A program made the position numbers and the translations under genes. A model generated the notes under the pieces. That model was not told the DNA's origin and ran no database searches. It saw only the letters and a list, made by a program, of their open reading frames with translations. Below, piece after piece: positions 13,140 to 26,131 of a stretch of DNA of 64,000 nt. Source of the stretch: Lactifluus volemus (taxonomy: Eukaryota; Basidiomycota; Agaricomycetes; Russulales; Russulaceae). Position 1 is the first letter of the stretch. The number at the start of each line of letters is the position of its first letter. The stretch is taken from the NCBI GenBank assembly GCA_022376515.1, contig WTXI01000012.1, positions 310,001 through 374,000 on the forward strand, given 5' to 3'.

Positions 13140-14129
13140 AGTAGTGTGGGCACTGGGTGCCCCACACGAGCCTTGGCACGAACAGGCGCCTCTTCAACGG
13201 GTTGTTCCGTCCCCGTCCACAAAAGCATAGCCCCCTCCCCTCCCGTCGGAATCGTCCGCGATTCGGCACTTCCGAGAAACGCACCCACTCCGCAGTGCCG
13301 CAGTGCCCGATATTGTAGCCGTGTCCACTGTGTACATATGGTGCTGCGTGCCGTGGCAGAGGTTTGTGGATTAAATCTGATCCGCTGTCCCCTCGCTCGC
13401 ACCTGACGGACACACGTCCCGGCTCGCAAAAGAACCCGGAAGCCGGGCACAAGCGGTCCCACTATACCAAGAGAACAAATTCCTTTGCTGGACAGCCAGG
13501 GGCTGGGCTGGGCTGGGCTAGACAGGCCGCAATTCCATACCCTTCCATGGGAAAGAAGCGTGTCTTTTGTTTATGCCTGTTTGTGTCTGTGTGGTTTGTG
13601 GTCGGTTCGTTCTCTGTCCACTCTGTGTCCCCTCCTCCGCAATTATTGGCATGGGTTCGGGAGTTGCAACCTCAGCTGCCTGTGGCTCTACTGTTTACAT
13701 CTTACCGCCTCTCCGTCCCGGCTAGTGTCAACCGTGGCCGTAATGCAACCGCCGGGCTTGTCGTGTACGTACGTTCAACTTTGTATTTTCCTAGTTTTTT
13801 TTTTTTTTGGTGGCTTTTGTGTTCCATCCACCTCTGCATTGCATTTCGTTCCTGTCAGGGCACCTTTTTCCATAATCACTATCAACTCTCCGGTAGGGGT
13901 GCATTAGCGATGCCTAAATCGAATACTTGATGTACGGATTTCCGGTTATTGTCAGCTACGTTTTCATCTCACTACAGGGTCTTAGTATGTGCAATTCCAT
14001 AATTTTGGTTAGCAGACACATCCTATTCATTATCGACGGTTGCAGACACTATGAGTCGCCAAAATTCAAATTGTGTCCGTAATTCGCGCGCTGCGCAGCT
14101 GGAAAGTGCGGAGAACAACCCCAAGTGTG

Positions 14130-14195
14130 AAATCCCTGGGTGCCTCGGACTTGAACTGAGGCATAGTACACTCATTGTACCTTGGCGAGGGATTT
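14130..14195 (-). other. tRNA-like cloverleaf fold (weak)
   Basis: On the minus strand a perfect 7-bp terminal stem (AAATCCC with GGGATTT) encloses a 5-bp hairpin (GTACA/TGTAC) and a T-arm-like hairpin. That hairpin has stem TGCCTC/GAGGCA and loop AGTTCAAGTCC, close to the B box. At 66 bases it is short, and a normal D arm is absent. It may be a tRNA relic, a minimal tRNA-like element or chance. Confidence 0.25.
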
Positions 14196-17100
14196 ATGAG
14201 CGTTGGTTGGTGCGCGTACTCGCCCTGTACTCTACAGGGAACTAACCACTAAAGCATAAAAAAAATTGAATAGATCTGCAAATCCCTCTACCCGCGGCGG
14301 TGGTGAAATGATTGGATCTACCCGAGGCGAAAGTCGATTATGACGCCAATAAGACGCAACGAGCTCATTTCGTAGCTGCGGAATGGCTTCCACTCTGGGC
14401 TTCTCTAATGTTTCACATATTTCAAGAATCCCTTTATCTTCTCCAAGCCAGGTTAGAACAAAAGGGGGGCCAAGAAGGGTAAGAGATAAAGTTACCCCGG
14501 TAACCCGTTAATCGTTTATTGATGGAGTTACTACGCGTATATTTGATACGTACTTGTAAGCTAGTAGATCCGTTTGATGGTTTGGTCTCGCGACCGACGG
14601 ACAGTTGTGGCCGACACATGCCCGTTTCTCGTTCATTTATGATTGCACGGTACGCTTATTACGGGACTCTCGAAAGTGGGGAAAAGAGGCCCACATGGAA
14701 CGACTGACCTTCCCTCAGTCGCGTTGCCGACGCTATGCACGTGCCGACCGACTCACGAAGGGGAGGGGGGGAGAAACCATCCATACGTTTATTCCTCGAT
14801 CATGATGAACTTGGAACTGATGACGGATAATTCCCTGGCGGGTTTGTGTGATCTGCATGAACTTTTTAGTCTGCTGATGCCAAGAAGAAATGCGTACTTG
14901 TACGGTCCCGGTCCATCCAGAACGTCTTTTTTTTTTTCTATTTTGCAATAGGTTTGCCGACAAGGAAGAAGGAAGGAGAGCTTCCAAGTTACTGTCTAGG
15001 GCGAGCGGTCATTCATCATGTTCCACCATCCCTAGTGTGGCAGGCAGCCTGAGCAAGGGGCAGGGCCTATGTCCGGTATTCGCGCGACGCGCCGGGTTAA
15101 CCTCTTTATCCGGTACGAAGCGTGCTATAGTATGATTCAGTTGGGTACGAAAGCCCCGACGCGATATGATATTCGAGGGCGGGCACGGTGGCCTCATCAG
15201 CGAGTCGAGGAACTGAACATTAAAGTAGGTACGCGAGGCACGAGTCGCGCGACGAACAAAGCCCGATCCGTCAAAACCCACGAAAAAGTCGGAAATCTTT
15301 TCCAAAAATAAAAATAAAAACAGGGGCGGGGAAAGAGAGCCCACCCCACCTCGGGGAAACGATTCCTCTCTCGCCAATCAGAACTACCTGGACTTGATCA
15401 AGATCATGGCTGCGAGTTGGGCCACATTTTGACAGCTGCTACCACAGAAAGAGTGTGTGTGTGTGAGAGGGGCAAGCAAATCACAATAGGCGATCAATTG
15501 GCCAGATTGTAGCCCCATGGACACCTCGTGCCTTTCTCCGCCGCGGCGCCGACACCTCCAGAGAGGCTGTGCGGGCTGGTGCTAAGGCCACCGACCAGAC
15601 CAATTCTGGTAAACCACGCGGTATTTGCATTTAAGATTAGTGCTCCGAGTCACCAAGATCAGCTTGCTGCAGACTTGTCGCAGTCTTGTTGTTACTCGCG
15701 TATGCATCCGAGATCGTCCATCTGAGATTCGTATTATATCAATGGTACCTTACACTTTCAAGGCGGCAACAAGCAGCAGAGCGACACTGTACTTTATAGT
15801 AAGTACAAAAAGTAGGTAAAACAAATAGAAAGTAAAGTTTTTTCTTGCCATTGTGATAGAATGTGGCGCAGACGTGTCATACCCGTCAGCCAGGTTCGGT
15901 AGTACACACGGTCATGTTGTCTGCAGCAACCGACTCGGAGAAGGACCGCGGAAGTGATCTCTCTGAAAGAACCCACTTGTTTCTTTACGTGCGCGTGATG
16001 CGAGAAGTATTACATAACGATTTATCTGCATGCACACAGAAGCCACATAGGTGTGGCAGAGTTACATAAGGCTGAGCTCGGTCCTCCCGTTCAAAAGATC
16101 AACTTGGATGCTGCTCTCTCCAAGAAAAAAAAACCAATGTCCGACATGCGGGATAGAGAAGAACAGGCCTAGAGAGGAGCATGTCTTTCGATTTCAAAGA
16201 CCCCTGTATCGGGTCGGTTGAAGGTAAGTTAGCTATCGGGCGTTATCGGGCGTTCCCGATCGCTGACGTTAGATCGCGGTGGCGTCGGTGGCATGTACTA
16301 GTGAAAGGACACCTGAATAATCGGTTAACGACAATTATTTCGGGTACATGCTTTTGGTTGGAGGGATTTACTCTATGTGTAGTATAGAATGGGAACTTGT
16401 CGATTACAATGCCAAGTAAAGAAATGTCATTCCGAACTTGAAGCTTGAAGGGCCACATGATTAAGTCTTCCCTGATTTGCGATGCGACTACTAGGCGCAA
16501 GTGCATCTCGGTAGCTGCTAGCAGTAAAGAAGCATTGGCTTTCAGTTGTTAGCACTCTTCGACAAATGGGTTTCGGTGTCCTCATCTCCATTGATCTGTG
16601 GCGGTCTCCAGTCCAATCCAGTCCAGTCTGCGTTTTGCGAAATTCGGGAATCGGTCGCTTTTTGCGGGAGCGAGGGGTGGGCTGTAAACGCCGCCATGTT
16701 TGGTTGGATTTCATCCTCAGGTGTATATAGCATCAGATGATGGAGAGCCCTGCCTCTTAAACTTCATTTGTTCATCTCGGGGGCTTTGTGTTCTGGGGTG
16801 AGCACGAGAGGGGTATAAAGCGTGTAAGGGATGTACATAGCATCATGGATTTGCATCGTGTCGTGGTTGATTGAGTTATCATTGTGATGTTATTTGACGG
16901 CGGGACCGCTTGGCCGACATCCTAGGGGGATGATACATGTTTGTCACCACAATCCCAAATCGCGTCTAGTATAAACATGAGGAGAGCGAAAACGTCCGAA
17001 CCCACGCGCGCACATTGAATTAGAGCATCAAAGCCAAGGGGAAACTACACTTCACACAAAGTGTCCAATACACTTTTAGCTCCTCCTCACACATTCAAAT

Positions 17101-18572
17101 TCAAGGACCCACGCGCACGGACTGTGAGTGCACTGGCGGGGACTAGAAAACGCGCCTAGTTGAGACGAATGGATTTGAGATGCAGCCCTAGGCCCCCTAG
17201 AGAGTGCCATCAAGAAACTTCCATTCTTGGACGAAATCCTAAAGTCCGCGCAACCGCTGCCCGGGGACCCTAGCCGCGGGCAGTCGACCTAATATAAACC
17301 GTGCCAGTAATTGGGGGTGCCTTGCCAGTGATGGGGCATGAAAGCACTAGTCGAAGCTGCCCAAGAAGGGTTGCCACTCCGACATTTGACAAGTCTCAAG
17401 TCGCAATGGTCTTGGGGCGTATCATGATCAAGACGTCATGTGGGCACTTCGCTGAATGGACACACACACTCTCGCTCACTTGAAAGTGATGTGTAACGGC
17501 CATATCACCCCGAACGCGTTTCGCGGCGTGTGTGCACAGAGACGGTCTGTCACTTTTGAAAAAGTCTCATATAGGGTCCATCTGATCCCGGTTCTAAACT
17601 GCCGAGCTGTGAAAGGATATGACAGGCTCCATTGATAATAAAGAACTTGCACCACGGAATGGAACGGCCGCAACGTTGATAGAAAGAACAACAAACCGAC
17701 CCTCCCCCTCCCCTCAAAGGATTATTGGGTGTAACTGAGCCGAGACCGTGACATACAGTACAGTGCGCGCGCCGCGGCACCATTCCTTGGGGCCATTTTG
17801 CCAGTGATAGTGATAGAGTTAGCGCCCAGCCAGCGCTGACATTTTAGCGTAAGCAACCCAATCACAGCAATATTCGGTCCAGCTCAGTCGCGCATGCTGG
17901 AGCTCGCAAAAACAAGATGCGGTAGCCAATTTTTGTACAAAAGCACATCGCGCAGTTCGCGTGCTGTGGTTTCCGACAGGGCATACAGTACACAACACAG
18001 CAGTCGTCTCTTTGACTCCCCCCAGACACCGTAATACTGGGGTCTCATAGTTCGCGAACTCTATGCTATCCGCCGCGTGTCGGCCCACGTGGCTGCGGAA
18101 AGTGAATGCCGTTACTGCAACTGGCACAAACGCAAACGGAGATGATGGGGGCCATTCATCTGATGGGAAGGATGGGCTCTCCAGTTATGTGGACATGACA
18201 TACGAACGACAACCCTTTTGTCTTTTTTTTTTGTTTGCCATCACTCGCCACCTAAAACCCTTTCACCTTTTCACCCCTCCTTTTGCCAACTCTAGTTGCT
18301 ATTATTGGGAGGTGCCACCTCACTTGGGGAAATCTCATGAGTCCGCAGCAGCACCTCAGCACACCTCCCTTCTCAATTAGGGGCCGACGAGGTGGTTCCC
18401 ACCCACTTTGCAATTACCAGGCGCTGACAAATTGGCCCGTGGCTTGCGGCGATCACAAACAGCTCCGCTCGACGCTCCCGCCCTTCAACAAGGCACATAA
18501 CCCACGCAATTGCAACTGGACGATCCTTTACGTGCGAGGAGAAGAAGCTGTGAACGGATGCGACCGTGAACG

Positions 18573-18597
18573 TGGCCCCCAAAAAGTTTGGGGGCCA
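18573..18597. other. Perfect 11-bp hairpin, 3-nt loop
   Basis: TGGCCCCCAAA, loop AAG, TTTGGGGGCCA: a perfect 11-bp GC-rich stem. It is followed after a few bases by A/T-rich sequence. No flanking gene explains it. It could be an RNA 3'-end structure, a cruciform or a protein-binding palindrome. Confidence 0.6.
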
Positions 18598-20632
18598 ACT
18601 CAAAATTTCCAAATTCCTGGCACACAAACTCGCAGATCGTTTGCAAGGTTTTTTTTTTTGTTCTGGTCTCTCTTATCGTCATTTTTCAAGCTCGGACTCT
18701 CTAAAAAACTCAACGGTTAAGCTTTGTCGTGAACGCCAAAACCCGAGTTTATCCCATTGGCTCCTTTCCCCCTCCACAACCCCGCCAAACGCTGTGCGCA
18801 AGATGCTTTCCAGAAAGGGGCAACGGCACGTCTGATTGCATTGTTCTCATCATCGGGATTTCCTGCCCTAGAATAACAAGCAAGGAGATTCGATCGTGGA
18901 ACATCATCGTTGTCGTTGTTGTTGTCGTTGTGGAAGCGCACTATCCAAACCCATGTCCTCGGGCAAAAGACCGGAGTTTGTGAGTTATGCTTGGCCGCGG
19001 TGTCTATCTCCGGAGCTTGACCTAGATTCGTTGGTCCTGAGTATCCTGTGCTGTCATGACCCCTTCAACGGGTGCGCGCGCGCATCAGGCTCTCGGACGC
19101 TTTCAGAACCGAATTGTGGCTCTCAGGGGTCTCGAATGGTCCCCCAAATACCACACACCTCATGAGCAAACTTCCGTGTTGTGCTTCCGTCGATCCCTAC
19201 TAAACTTTTCTGAGCGGCTTCTCAAGACAACGTTGAGGGATCTATCCTTTCAGTTCACTCTAAATTTTGGAGTAGGTGCCGCGAATCTATTGGTTCTCTT
19301 CACCAGGGCCCCGCACTGTTTCCGACCTTCCGCCAGCATTTCTCGTTTCGAGTTATCTTCAACGTACAACCGTGATTCCCTCGTGCTCGGGGAATTGTTT
19401 TATTTCCTGCGCCTTGATACTCAGACCGAACACGACGGATCACACTCTCATCATGCAAAGTACTATCGTCAAGGGTTCAACACTCGATTGGTTTGACCCT
19501 GAGCGGCAGTTCAGTGCTGGCCCTTTGGACTGCTGGACAACGACCTGATGTCACCTGAGCATGCCGTTTCCAAAACGCCCCCGCCCCCCTGCTGCGGGAG
19601 TGTGCCTACACCTATCTTTGTCCTAGCTTCTAGCAAGGTTATCGACAGAGTGGCGCACCAAGGCCGAAAGGATCGGACGGCTAATCTTGACCGGCGGTTC
19701 GAGCTCATTCAACAATCTGCCAGGTTCATACTGTAGTAGTCATCACACAAAGTAAATGATTATTATTTACCGCCCTTGGTCATCCCGCTTGTCGTTCGAA
19801 ATGTGAAGTCACTTTGTGGATGCCAATTAAGGTAAAGTACGGTATACAGCACCACGTGGTGCACATATTTCGAAGGTACAAGTAGTAACTTAGGCGCAGT
19901 TTATGGTCCGCGTTGCCCTTAAATGTTTACTAAGAGAGGGGTGAGCCAATCATGGCGCGCTGTTATGCCAACCCTGTATATGTGTATCATCACGCTTAAA
20001 TCGAATCGTCCTTGGCTCTAAATCGGCAAGCTGCCAAGGGCATCGCGAAACGGCACAACTTTGAACCCGATTCCAACCGGGGTCGTGCATGGCACATATC
20101 GGTCTCTGATGAGTTGAGATAGTTAGGGGATCGAAGAGCTAATAATCAAAGATTGAGTGTAGGCGGTGCAAGCGAGTTTGTTTCAAGTAGCGGGGTCAAT
20201 GATCTAGTGTGGTACGCTCCACCCATGTGCCCACTTCTCCTCATTATTAAACGGGTCGATTAACGGGGTGGTTGAGTCCCCAAATTGTTAAGAGTGCCAA
20301 TCGAGGGAATGTACATGTCAGTGACCGTCTGTCGTAACCCTCGTCACCATAGAGAACCAAAAAAAGGAACGCCAATTAGTTTGGGGCGGACGAGAAGACG
20401 CAGTGCGACTTGCATGACGAATACCCATAATCAGGCATTAGGAGGGTTGGCAGGATGATTTGATGACGGACAGTGACATGGCCGACCGATCAGATCCCAG
20501 TGACCCCGCGCGCAAGGGCCAGGATGACCTCTTTCGGGCAGGCACCGACAAGAGCTTGATCGATGAAACCGTACGGAAGCAATGGTCCCTTCGTCGAGAT
20601 CTGCGCAGATCGTAGAGACAGAGTTGTGTTGC

Positions 20633-20660
20633 AGCGCGCGCGCGCACACACACACACACA
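20633..20660. repeat. CG/CA dinucleotide repeat
   Basis: A run of alternating GC passes directly into a run of CA. Such alternating purine-pyrimidine tracts can adopt left-handed DNA. There is no gene context. Confidence 0.8.
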
Positions 20661-21726
20661 TTTCATCTCCCTTACCCAAGTGAAGATTTGGCTTTTGTCC
20701 CCACAACATTTTGGAAGAAGGTTGTTTATTAGCAACGAAGAAGAACACTACCTTATTTTATATTTTTTTGGCTTTCAAGCGGCGGGCGGCGGCGGCGGCG
20801 GGTTGGGGGGAGTGGTTGCGTGAAAAGGTGTGAATTGGGGAGCGGGGCCACTGGCTGGGTATATGGGCGGGGCAGCTATATTTGGAAGGCAAGTTACGGA
20901 ACTATGGGAAAGGGCGACAAAACCGAACTGAACCGGCTTCGATTAGGTTCGAACGGCGCGTAAAACGTGTTGGGCTGTGTTAGCGAGCTTGTGGCGTCAA
21001 CAGAAATCCGTTTAGCCGGGGCAATCCACTTCGCAACACAGCTTATTAGTATAAGTTCGATTACAGCTTCGCCAATCATTAGGTGGCACCCACGTTTTAT
21101 ATAGCGTCTGGGTGCCTTTTTTTGGACAGCTTGTATATATATATAGGGAACCGGTGTACCGGGGATAACGACTTGGTTAGGTCAAGTGCTTATTGTGAGC
21201 GTAGATGGGTCGTACTACGTTTACGTGCGGCATTAGCCGGGAGCTATGCTTCGCGAGGGTGGGCATGACACAGGGAACTACAAGTGTCAAGGGCTGGTTG
21301 TCACCGACACTGATCGCATTAACTGAATGGTTTGATGCTGGCGGTTGTATGTGTGAATGTGTGGAGGAAGAAGCGTTCTCGATGGAGCACACGGGATCAA
21401 AGGGAAGTCGCAAGCGTCCGAGTCAGATTTTAGCCGTAAGTTCACTTGTATTCGTTTACACGTGTTTTGGGAAAAGTAACGACACTCTTCCGCGAGCTGA
21501 TCCCCATAAGAAGCAGAGAAACAATGTAACTTAGCGAGCGAGCTGCGATACCGTAGTCGTTCACCTCTTTTTGATGTGAGAATCATCGTACGAATGACGT
21601 ACGTAATTTCACATGAGTCGCGTTAATTCGTGATGTTCTCGAAGTCCTCTTCCTCCAAGTCCTCGGTCTCCGTCACACCGCCGTCGCCCTTTTTCCCCAC
21701 TCTGTCTAATGTAAGTTTACTATATG

Positions 21727-21746
21727 TATGTATGTGTGTGTGTGTG
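21727..21746. repeat. TG dinucleotide repeat
   Basis: A TATG/TGTG tract of about 20 bases in intergenic sequence. Confidence 0.75.
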
Positions 21747-23562
21747 ATCTGGTCGTCTTCTGAACCCTCAATCATGTGGGGTGAGATGATCGTCATATCC
21801 ACGTGAGATCACCAGTTTATTTTGCCATCCATCCATCTCGATCAGCAGCAGGACCCCGCTTTCCTTAATCTTTTACCATTTGTAGGGCTGATCAACCATC
21901 CGCCTTTTGGTTACTGACATGAACCCTCTGATCCGTTTTTCCCCGTACAAATCTCGTGGTCAGCTACCCGTACTCATCGCCATTACTACCAATACCCTTC
22001 CTTTCCAATCCAACCTTTTTGGCACGTTGTTACAACTGCCACAACACAGACACAGCCTAAGACACAGGCACAAGGGACGGTGTCGACGAGGGGGGTGGGG
22101 GCGTCTAGTCAAAGCGCCTGCTGTACTTGTGCTGTATACGCCCATTATAGTGGCCTCAGAGCCAAACCAGGGTCGAGAGCGCTGCTGTGCACTGAGAACC
22201 GCGAAACTGGGCGCATTGTCCTCACCTTGTTAAAGTTTAACTCCTCTCATCGGCGTTTCCCCACACAACTCATTGGCAAAACAAAAGTTCCAAAATCATC
22301 TTTTTTTTATTTTTTTCGCGCGGTCTCCCGGAATGCCCTATGTTCTAACCAAAGTATTTAGGCTCGTGCGGGAACGGGTCCCCGTGACCGAAGAGAAAGC
22401 CGCGATTGCGGATCATCGTCATCATCATCATTCGATGGGAGGAGCGAGGAGCGAGCTTCTGGGAGTCTTGATCCTGATGATGCGCAGGAAAGCGAAGTTT
22501 ACTGCACCGCATCGCGGAGCCGCGCCGGCGACTTACCGCAAGGTACCGGGGGGAACAACCTTATAGCGGACCCTAGCTCGACGTCCCTCACGCACCGCCT
22601 CATTCGGGCTGTGTCACCGGGTTTGATAGGATGATGATAAGTGAAGCGCTCACAAACTTTGAGTTGGACTATATGTGATGGTGGCAGAAGGCGCGCACTG
22701 GCAGCAGCGCGTGGGATCGATCTCACAGAGATAAGCATTATTCGGCCCTGTCGTCACTTTACTGATCTCTACGCACGCGATAGCCACTTGAGTCCCTTAG
22801 TCGGCGTTGAGATGTCTCCGGTATTGATGCACATGCTTGCGTTACGTGTGTCATTACTAGTGCCTCCCCGCACCCAGGATACCCTATGGGGATCACATAC
22901 AAGGGACAAGTAGTAGTAGCAACGCGCAAGAGCCCACGCAGAAACAACAGTAGTCAGCACAATACGGCACAGGGCGATGTTTCTCAAATACCCAAAGCTC
23001 CGAATTTGAAAGCTCGTCGTTGAATGAATTACGCCCCACCCACGGTGGTCCCTCTACGCCGCGCTTCTTCTCCTCCCTGCACGGTCAATTAGAGAAGAAC
23101 GAGGGGGGAATATATATACTACCACAACCTTTCCGGGACGTTTCCGACTTTTGGCAAGCGTCTTTTTGCACATTTTAGAGAGGCACAACTGTTCTGCCAA
23201 TTGCCAATCCATCATGGCTCACACACTCAGCATTATAATCACCCTCCCAACTCTAGTGACAAGACAAAAACGATGCCGGCATTGGGTGTCCTGACATGTT
23301 GACCCTGATAATGATCCGTGTGTGTGTCACTTGCGGCCGCCCAGTTAAGCTTCTGTATGGAGTTGGAGACGTGAACAAAGCCGATAGTTAGTTGTATCGT
23401 CGACGTGTCAGGTAGGGGAGCCTCAACCCCACCACTCATCGCCCATGTGATGTAGGTGGAGTCCTTTCATGACAGGGACACACCGGCTAACCATCACGAA
23501 TTCCCGACGTGAGGAGCACAAATACCTCATGATCCTATCTACCCTTTTTCAGATCATACAAG

Positions 23563-23587
23563 GAGTGGTAGTGGTGGTGGTGGTGGT
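23563..23587. repeat. GTG trinucleotide repeat
   Basis: About seven GTG-type units in intergenic sequence, with no coding frame supported. Confidence 0.7.
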
Positions 23588-25110
23588 CGGTAACGATGGG
23601 CTTTCGTCAGTAGCAAAGTCAAATGAGTTTCGATATTTTAATTAAACACACCACACATAACTTTACCCACCATGGGCATAGCACCAATGGAATGCGTCAC
23701 TTGACTTGTCTCCCCCTTCATGTATCCTCACTTGGTTTGAGAGAACTGGAGACCTCCACCACTCAATATCATACAGAAACGTTTGGAGCGGGTCCACCAA
23801 ACAGTAAGTGCGCGTCATGTCATGTGGGGGGAGGCCATCATGGGGTGTTTGGTGAGGCCGGAAATGAACCGGGTTCAAGATCGTTGATGCTTACTCCGTA
23901 CGGTGTGTTAATGTTGATGGATTAGCTTTGATCCAGACAAGGTGGCGGTGGTAGTGGAGTGTGAGAGGGGTACAGAGTAACTTAGTGCTACAGCTAACGC
24001 CATTACACAGTATGCCAGTGGGGCTTTACGTACTAAAGGGGTGCACGGGGGGCTGACTTCGCCGCACCGCAATGAGGTTCACAAGCACAACGGTTCGTTA
24101 CAAAAGCCACTAATAAACATGGGATTCGGATCGTTTTTCTGGAAGTGCGAACCTGCCTGCCCCACTCATTATTCAAAAAAAAACGTGCAGAATCCCTGAT
24201 CCGAGATGACCGAATGTTACCTGCGAGGTTTAGCTTGGGGGGTTTATTGGTAAATGGAAAGAAGCCTGTGGTCGTCCTCTCATCTCGTTCGTTCTATCAA
24301 GTCATTTTGGCATTGAAGGGGGGGGGGGTGTCCGTGACTCCGGACTCGGATGTTGTGATAAACGCTCCGGATGAACCATGGTTGACCAATGGTAGACAGA
24401 AGTGATGGATTAGTTGCAAATGTTGACGACGCGCGGGTTTGCGTACCCCCCCGGACTCATAAACTTCCCGAGGTGATCATTATCGCACGAGTGGCGAAGA
24501 CGAAGTCAATTTCAGAACTTGCCCGAGTCCGACAGACCGGAGTTCTTTTTCGGAAAGTAGGAGTCCATTTGGCAACGCGGGGCGCCAAAAGGCACACCTC
24601 CACCTGTGCAATTCAGATTTTTGGGCTCATAAACAGTTATTGTTGTCGTCAAGGGCATCAAAGAGAATGCTGCATAGAACCCTTGTTCCATGAATGGGCT
24701 ACTGCGCAGGCTGTGGTTGGTTGTAGCATCCGACAAGCGAGCATTCTGCGATGTGTCGCACTTCTACGGCATTACGCGACACCACCGCATGCTCGTGCGC
24801 AGCAGCTCTCACCTCGAATTTCAAGCTTAATGTTTGGTTATGGGTGCACGCGTGGAGTATAGAATAGACGCCGTTTTATAAAGGCCGAACTGGAATTCGT
24901 AGGTGCATGTTTTGGAGTCGTCCAAGGGACAACATGTCCGTAAAAGTACAAAACCTAAAAAAAGAGATTGTTCTGGAGGTGTGGCTGCAGCAACTGAATG
25001 ATATATGCGCGGCTCGGCCCAACGAGAAGGCAAGAGGAAGGGGATGAGATTCATTACGGAGTTGAAGCAGCCCGTAATAGGTATGACGGGAGGTTGGTGG
25101 TCATACGGGC

Positions 25111-26087
25111 TTATCGCGTGAAGAGCCGTTTGCCGCGTAATGGCCGCGCGGCGCCGACACGCCCAGTTTCTTGCTGGTACATGCGATATGCCTCGCGTAG
25201 GTGGTCCGGAGACAGCGGTCCATTTTCTCCGCGGCGCGCCTGCACTATACGAGCTGGATAATCGAGGGAGGTAATCAGTTAAGGCTTTGGGCCACGGGAT
25301 AATAATCGCGAGGGGGAGATCTTTACCCTTTTCTACGATTTCTCCAACGAAAACCTTGGTGAAGCCGGCCACGATCTGTGCCACGGGCATGGATACTTGC
25401 TGACCGAGGCTCTGCTGAATAACCTGGAGGGGGGGAGGCAAGACGCCGATTTCGAAAATGGGCGTTAACGGAGCAATGGTCGTGGGCTAGAACTTGGAAG
25501 AATGTGTCATTTACCTTCCGTACGGCTTGCTTCGGGAGGGCATGACGGCGATATGCCTCGAAACGCTCGTACTGCTCCGGTGTGAAATTGTCCATGAGGA
25601 CCCTATAATTGGTTGAAAATTGGAGAATCATGGAAGGAGGAGAAGAATAAAGGACGTACTTGAGGTTGTCTTTGGACTGGCTCTGCCAAGAGAGTTGAGC
25701 AGAGTAATCATCATCGGCCATTGCTGGAAGGAGTTCGTCTTCGCCTTCAGCTTCCTCTTCCATTGCACCTAATAGCCGCTGTGCGCCCGTAGCGGCGACG
25801 GTAGTAGCGGTGCTAGGTCCCGCAACGGGGACATGGACATCTGCTGCGGGGGTAACGGGTGCTGCGAGTGCAGGCAGAGTGGGTGTCACGGTGGACGGTA
25901 CTGGTTGAGTCCACTGAATCGGGGTAGTGACGGCGGGACTTGTTGTAGCTGTCTGAGCAGGGCTGGATACATCTTGAGATGTTGAATCGAGAGAGAGAGA
26001 AGTTCCAATACGAGGTTTCCTGCCACGTTTAGATGTCTGAGGACCAGCAGCTGTGCGACCCCTTTGTCGAGGAGGAGGAAAAGACAT
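25111..26087 (-). CDS. TAF11: TFIID subunit TAF11 (TAFII28-like histone fold)
   Basis: Predicted minus-strand exons are 26087-25660, 25602-25515, 25423-25327 and 25253-25111 (251 residues). Introns of 57, 91 and 73 bp have donors GTACGT, GTAAAT and GTAAAG. The N-terminal ~140 residues are low-complexity Pro/Thr/Ala with a basic start (RGRKPR) and an acidic stretch (EEEAEGEDELLPAMADDD). Residues ~144-250 form the TAFII28 domain, with MDNFTPEQYERFEAYRRHAL, PKQAVRKVIQQSLGQQ, AQIVAGFTKVFVGEIVEKAR and a C-terminal PDHLREAYRMYQQETGRVG. TAF11 pairs with TAF13 through this histone fold inside TFIID and supports TBP-dependent transcription initiation. The last exon, which completes the fold, appears only after splicing. 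The start is the first Met after stops. The gene is divergent from the C2H2 gene with 44 bp between the starts. The identification is strong. Confidence 0.95.
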
Positions 26088-26131
26088 TAATAGATTTAAT
26101 TATGTAATAAAATCATTCTCTCCTTCTTTCA
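26088..26131. promoter_or_regulatory. 44-bp bidirectional start region, TAF11 / C2H2 gene
   Basis: The two start codons lie back to back with 44 A/T-rich and pyrimidine-rich bases between them (ATTAATAGATTTAATTATG near the TAF11 side). Core promoters and 5' leaders of the two genes must overlap each other, or lie inside the opposite coding sequence, unless a real start is further downstream. Confidence 0.6.

Larger units (their letters stand above)
11275..25110. other. 13.8-kb stretch without a recognisable gene
   Basis: The longest frames (188, 167 and 157 codons) have no domain, no coding-like composition and heavy antisense overlap. I looked for zinc fingers, transporters, signal peptides, transposase and reverse-transcriptase motifs and found none. 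The stretch contains simple repeats (GAT near 13118, CG/CA near 20633, TG near 21730, GTG near 23563), a strong short hairpin at 18573-18597 and a tRNA-like fold at 14130-14195. Non-coding RNAs, or genes made of very short exons, cannot be excluded. Confidence 0.45.

Noticed and set aside
13364..13930. 188-codon frame with hydrophobic stretch as a membrane protein
   Set aside because: The hydrophobicity comes from T-rich tracts. Codon use is not gene-like, an antisense frame overlaps it, and no intron or domain supports it.
24301..24330. G-run near 24320 as a quadruplex regulator
   Set aside because: It is a single homopolymer run without four spaced G-tracts and has no gene nearby.
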